Source: Anaeramoeba flamelloides
Taxonomy: Eukaryota; Metamonada; Anaeramoebidae
Reading direction: 5' to 3'
Assembly: GCA_027625915.1 (NCBI GenBank)
Contig: JANTQA010000012.1
Span: 11,680,501 to 11,744,500, forward strand
DNA length: 64,000 bases
Below, piece by piece: positions 58,816 through 64,000 of the stretch. A program made the translations under genes and the position numbers. Each line of letters opens with the position of its first letter. Position 1 is the stretch's first letter. Below the pieces are notes generated by a model. It searched no databases, was not told the origin of the DNA, and saw only the letters and a list, made by a program, of their open reading frames with translations.

Positions 58816-59836
58816 AACAAAAAAAGATTTTTAATTAAGTTTTGAAAGAAAATAAAACAGGATTTTGAAGTTTTCTTTGAACCAGTTGTTTTTTCCATCA
58901 TTATGGATTACTATATTTTTTTGTTATAATAGTAAACATTAGTAAATTTTCTTGAAAAAAAAAAATCATTTTTTACAACTGATGGAGGGTAAAAAATATA
59001 GTAATAAAAATAATATTTTTTTAAAAATTTTTGGAGCATGGCAGATCATCTTTGTTATTATCTGAAATAAAATCCACTTTCCTTACAAATATAGAGCATA
59101 TTTTTATCAAAGTGATTGGAAAAATGACATGAGTGGTGAATCCCACCCTTTAAACGTAGCAGTAAAAGATGACTTATTTTCGGTAGATTATCATCCAATT
59201 TGAATTTTTTTTTAAATTTAACTTTTATTAAACAAAACGGTTATCATTTGATATCAAAAAAAAAAAAAAAAAAAAACAGTTCAAAAATTAGGAATTAGTT
59301 ATAAAATTTCAAAATTTAATCTTAGGGGAATTCACATGATTTAAAATTTAAATTGATTGAGCTATAATTATCTCAAAATATCAAAAACACTTGAGATAAA
59401 TTTAATTTCTCAATAAACAAAAACATTTCTTTATCTAATTAATCAAAATATCCTTGAATATTTATAAACGCTTTAAAAAAATCTTTAACATTTTTTTGGA
59501 AATCAAATTTCAAAAGTACTAACATTCTGTCTCGATTGATAGAATTTTTTTTTTTTTTTTTGATAAAATGGATTTTTCGAAGAAACTCTTAAAAAAATAT
59601 TCTGTATGTTTCTAGTTTATTGTACTTTTTCTTGTTAACATAATACTTTAATATACTGTTATTTTCTAATTAATAAACAATAATTGCTATTCCAAGTTCC
59701 AGAATGCATATGAATAATAACTACAATCAAATTACCAAAGTAAAAATTTTGTCTTAGAGTTCACTAAGGTAGTTTAATGGAAAGTTAAAAAAAAATCATG
59801 ATTAAACCTTTAGATAAAAATTTTAGGGTTTTCAAC
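58816..59836. other. Gene-free AT-rich stretch
   Basis: A-run of 21 at ~59256 and T-run of 18 at ~59545. No gene or element recognised. Confidence 0.45.
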
Positions 59837-60572
59837 TACAGTCAGTTCCACTTTTAAGGCACGAACTTTTAACAAAATTTAAGGTACAATAAAAACCTTA
59901 AATTAAGGCACAAAATTTAAACTAAAATTCAAAATTTTCCACACAGATAAAACGTTCCAAACAATCACAATAATACAATTTCATTCAAATTTGAGAAAAT
60001 TTTGATTTTTGTAAGTTATGAAAATCATTTTTTCATCTTTTAGTTTTTGTTTTTATTTCATTCTTTGAATTACTTAATTTGTTTCGTTGGATCAAAAAAT
60101 TTTTTCAACCATCGATATTATGTTAAAGTCGAATTGTATAAATGGAAGAACTCATATAAAATTAGTTGGTAGTATCTAACCATTTGATCGATCAAATATT
60201 CCTAATAGAATTTCAACAAATTTACTAATATATTTTTTTGTTTTGCTCTCTCCAAAATTTTTAACACACCCAAGATTTATTTGTATTGATAATTATTTAT
60301 TTTTTGTTTTGTGGGTATTGTAAGTTATAAAAAATTGTTAACATTTCAATTAGTGAATGGTTCTAATTTGGTATTTCTTCTTTAATTGATTAAATAAGTT
60401 TTTTTTTTTCACAAATATAATTTTGGTGTGTTAAAAATTTTGAATTGGGGTTTATATTCTAGTTAAATAAATTGTAAAAAAAAAAATTACAAAATTTTGT
60501 GCCTTAATTTGAGATTTTTTTGTGCCTTAAATTTTGTTAAAAGTTCATGCCTTAAAAGTGGAACTGACTGTA
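59837..60572. mobile_element. 200-bp MITE copy e, enlarged by a nested 540-bp element
   Basis: Outer halves 59837-59916 and 60456-60572 together equal one 200-bp MITE with well-preserved ends (TACAGTCAGTTCCACTTTTA and inverse). The ~540 bp between them is copy C of the dispersed repeat at 337-869 and 38456-39003. The nested element breaks the MITE at the AAAATT..TTCTAG junction that is continuous in the copy at 9943. Confidence 0.85.
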
Positions 60573-62923
60573 ATAATTCTTAGAAAAATATTTTGGAATA
60601 TGAGTTAAAACTTTTCATTTTTGAATTGGAAAATAATAGTATATATATATTAACCATAAATCTCCCGACTTACTTGGAAATGAGATTTATGCATTATAAA
60701 TAGAGATAAAGCAAATTAATAGATGAAAAGGGATGAGTAGTAAAAAATAAATTACTTTTATTTTCCAATTAATAAATGAAAATTTTCATTTCAATATCCA
60801 AAATGTATATTAATTATCTCTTTTACAAAATAATTACCCAAGTAAAAATTATACATGGAGTTCACTAAGGTAGTTCAATTAAATCGCCTAATAATATCAT
60901 CTCTAAATGATATTGTTCAATATTCTAGGGTTTTCAACTTATTATTCATAGAAAAATATTTTGGAGAATTTGAACTAAAAATTTTCATTTTTTAATTGTG
61001 AAATAATAGTATTTAGTAATTTTGAAATTGAAAATAAAAATAAAGTTTATTAATGATATTTACAATTATTGATTTTGGTGTTTAGTGTATATTTTATCAG
61101 AAATAAATTAATGCCTAAAACAGTTCAATATTTTTCTGAAAAATTTAATTTTATCTAAAAACTTATTCGAAACAAATATGAATAAAAGATTGATCAAAAG
61201 TGACACTTGAATAACTAAACTTGCCTGTAAATTTAATTTATCTAAAAATTCTAAAAAAATACACATTTTCGGGTGGACAAAATAACGGTTTCACCTTTAA
61301 ATAAGATATTTATTGAACCACTATTGTCTCAAATTTCCATTTAAAATTATTTACAAGATTGCTTGATGGGTATGACAAATTTTGAATTGCACTTTTTTGA
61401 AAAGTATAATCATTAATATAGTGATAAGGGTATTCATAAAGACACTTTATCATGTGAATTTCGAAAATATTGCTTATATTGTTAAAACATATTCTTCTCT
61501 GGTCTGAGGATTTGAAGAATTTGTAATCAGAATTATTTTGTACATCCCCTTATATAACATTAAAAATCTCATTAAAAGAACTAATTATTTGATTAGTCTT
61601 TAATTTGAGAACGAAATCATCAGGGTCAAAAGGAAAATTAAGTTTTTTTCATTGAGAATTTAAAGATGAAAGAAAAAAAAAATCGTACAAATGAAAAACC
61701 TGATCAAATAAAATATTCTTAATATTGCATTTTTGTTAAAAAATAAAAATTTAGAAAGAAGGTATAAATTGATTAAACCCTTCTAAATTAACCCACAGAT
61801 CTAACGAATTGTCTGTTCAAATGGTTGTAAAAAATTACAAAATTGTTTAATTATATTTTCACTTTTTGATGCGATGAAGGAGAAGTTATGTAAAGACAAT
61901 TTTCGAGAAATTACAAAAAGATCAAAATCTGACAAATAATAAATTTCTCGACTTTTTTTTCTTTTGCAATTGTTGAACTGATTTTTGTAATAATTTGATT
62001 TTTTATGCATAAATAATTCTAAAACCTTAGAAAATTGCAAAAATCTTTTTGGTGGGATATAGAAAACATGGGTTTGATTATTGAGAATTTTCATTTGTTC
62101 GAATAAAATTAATATTAACCAAATGAGAGAACCACCAAGTAAAACTTCTCTTTTTAACTTTTACGATCTGGTTTTGAAACACTGATTAAATTTGATTACT
62201 CAAATGATCTTGTTCAAATTGATAAAAATGATCTAATTAAGAAAAAATTTACCAAAACTGCAAAAAAGCTAATGAATTTTGTAATTCTTTCAGACAATTT
62301 TAAAACCTTTCAATCACTTTTCTCCAATTTAAAATGGTAAAAAGATTTGTCAAAATGAATTTAAGAAGAGAAATTATGATTTTAAATTTTTAAAAAAACG
62401 AATTTTTCAAAAAGCTTTATTTGACAAAAAAATTTAAAAGGAGAAAGTAAAAGTTTAATATATTATGAAAGGGTTTCTTAAAGAACAACAAAAATAATCT
62501 TAAAATTTTGAGTAATTTCTCTAAAATTTATTTCAGAATCTTGAAATTTTTGTCAAAGATCTAAAAACAAAAATCTCAACTAATTGATCGTTTGTAAACA
62601 AAATCATTCTATTTTTCAAGAACAATACAATAAAAAATCAAATAAATTTAACAAATTAATTACTAAAATAAAAGACCATAACAGGTTCAATTGTTGAAAC
62701 TTTTTCATATTGTTGTCTTAGAAAGAAAAATCTTTGCTAATCTGATTTTTTAAAAATTAAAAAGTTATTTGGTTTAGATAACTTTTGGTGAACTGATCAG
62801 TGATTAAATCAACACACTCTCTTTTCTAAGATAATCTGTAAATGAAAAAAAGTAATTTTTTTCAAATTAATTTTTATTTATTTTTAACAAACAACTCTTT
62901 TTTGTAAACAAAAAAAACTTTCA
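60573..62923. other. Gene-free stretch with one unassigned frame
   Basis: The minus-strand frame 61801-62094 (97 codons, ATG start, open further upstream to 62161) has varied composition (NNQTHVFYIPPKRFLQFSK) but no family I can name; possibly a gene or element remnant. The two ACTAAGGTAGTT phrases at 59763 and 60866 mark another small repeat. The rest has no recognised feature. Confidence 0.4.
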
Positions 62924-63945
62924 ATGAGTGACGATTCTTCATCAGATTTTGGCCCAATTTTCGAAAATTTGGAGCGTAGCCATTCAAAATCAAAAAAGAA
63001 AAAAAAAACAAAATCAAAAAAGAACTATAACAGATCAAAATTATCAAAATTCAAATATACATTTAAATATCAATCAACATGCTCATCTTCTTCCACATCA
63101 TATTCTTCATCCTACACATCAACGTCTACAAGTTCTTCAGAAACAGATTATACAGATCAGAAAAAATATAATAACAACAAATATTTTACCAGTTCAACAA
63201 ACTCCGAAACTGGCAAAAATGATCAAAAGAAGGATAGTGGTTATTGTGGAAAAAAGTACCAGTCCAATACCAACTCTTCGGAAAATGTCCAAAACACAAA
63301 TAATACAAGCTACCAGATGAAAAAATCCAAGGAAATCAAAAAAAATGTAAATTATAGCCTCAATACCAAAAACAAAAACAAACCACAAAAGAAAAGATCA
63401 AACTCAAAAAAAAATAAATTTGTTGATATATTAACTTTTAAATCTGGATCGATTAAGCCAAGTAAGTTAATATTTCTTTTCATTAAAAAATGATCCCTTA
63501 CCAAAAACCCTTTCTTTTTATTTTTTTTTTTTTTCAAAATTTAAATCAAAAATGAATTGATTTTGTGAATTAATTACAAAATATACAATTACCTTTACAC
63601 TTCGAGAAACCGCATCAGGATAGAAAAAAAAAAAAAAGATCAAAAACATCTAATAAATTATCACATACATTAATTAGTAATATTTATGACTATGTTTGAT
63701 CCATCACATCTCAGAGTAGTTATTATATTTTTCAAAAAAAACTATTCCAGAACAAACCGGCTAATACAGAGAGTAAAAAAAAACAATTGGAAAGAAAATC
63801 TACTTTAAAAGAAAACAAAAAGTTACAGCTGTTTCAACTCAGGTGTGAATCGCACTCATTCGTTGAATGGTTGGGAAACCTTCCAAGTCAATTTAAAATG
63901 TTTTCCGACCATTCAACGAATGAGTGCGATTCACACCTGAGTTGA
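62924..63945 (+). CDS. Ser/Lys/Asn-rich hypothetical protein, probably two exons
   Basis: Exon 1 is 62924-63461: ATG, then MSDDSSSDFGPIFENLERSH, a Lys run, a Ser/Thr/Tyr-rich stretch (~50-75) and a long polar Asn/Lys tail. A consensus donor GTAAGT stands at 63462 and unspliced reading stops soon after. The first acceptor that keeps the frame is TAATACAG at 63769, giving exon 2 63770-63945 (KSKKKQLERKSTLKENKKL...FQLRCESHSFVEWLGNLP) and a total of 237 residues. Exon 2 runs through both arms of a 50-bp inverted repeat, so its last ~40 residues may be fortuitous and the true gene may continue otherwise. No domain recognised; probably disordered. Confidence 0.5.
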
Positions 63946-63954
63946 AACGGCTGT
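63825..63954. repeat. 50-bp near-perfect inverted repeat with 30-bp loop
   Basis: Left arm 63825-63874 and right arm 63905-63954 differ at two positions (T/C in each). Core words are TTTCAACTCAGGTGTGAATC and GCACTCATTCGTTGAATGG. G+C content is far above the flanks. It could be a tiny hairpin MITE or a structured RNA/DNA element; no second copy was seen in the window. Confidence 0.9.
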
Positions 63955-64000
63955 ATTCAAAATTTCATTGATCTTCCAAGGTAGTATAAGGAAATCTGAC

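Noticed and set aside
61801-62160. 97-codon minus-strand frame as a retroelement or gene fragment
   Set aside because: Composition is protein-like, but I cannot tie it to any family, so no identity is claimed.

Overview
This is an extremely AT-rich eukaryotic window (long A and T runs, many short palindromic DNA elements) with a few sparse genes. Spliceosomal introns (GT-AG, T-rich), eukaryotic-type uL13 and CDC48/p97, a mitochondrial-carrier-type protein and a membrane-anchored bZIP all say nucleus of a protist. The RCC1-BTB protein with Lys/Asn/Glu/Gly-rich inserts is a style I associate with large families in Anaeramoeba (anaerobic amoeboid metamonads). I favour an Anaeramoeba-like host, but this is inference from style, not a database match. 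The standard genetic code works throughout.

Layout. 1-8 kb: a divergent carrier-family gene (two exons, minus) and RPL13A/uL13 (two exons, minus), separated by small inverted-repeat elements. 8-10 kb: a decayed LINE reverse transcriptase (plus), then a 200-bp MITE. 12.7 kb: a TEX264-like membrane protein (plus). 13.9-20.5 kb: repeats, including a 235-bp dispersed repeat, a palindromic element and a 1.2-kb element with CGCGAT-rich ends. 21.0-29.4 kb (minus): what I read as one RCC1-BTB-BTB gene of 776 codons. Its two exons (28918-29440 and 21020-22827) are separated by a 6.09-kb intron packed with transposable elements; both splice phases agree and the RCC1 motif is restored across the junction. 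29.5-32.8 kb: a large inverted duplication of the DNA just upstream of that gene, followed by a 235-bp repeat that has received two separate DNA-element insertions, then another MITE. 33.35 kb: tRNA-Pro(UGG). 39.4-41.4 kb: a 679-residue protein I do not recognise. 43.3-44.5 kb: a mariner-like element with long inverted ends. 44.8-47.7 kb: CDC48/p97 (two exons, minus). 52.8-54.5 kb: a bZIP factor with a transmembrane segment. 55.5-60.6 kb: hairpin and nested MITE copies, including the inverted second copy of the CGCGAT element. 62.9-64 kb: a Ser/Lys/Asn-rich gene with a probable second exon running into a 50-bp inverted repeat.

The genes do not form operons and most stand alone. Two thematic links exist. 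TEX264 is an ER-phagy receptor and p97 cofactor in animals, and both a TEX264-like gene and CDC48 lie here, 31 kb apart. The membrane-anchored bZIP resembles ATF6/CREB3-type ER-stress factors. CDC48 and uL13 use more G+C-rich codons than the RCC1-BTB, bZIP and unknown genes, as expected for highly expressed housekeeping genes. No CRISPR array, bacterial operon, rRNA or large virus-derived element was seen.
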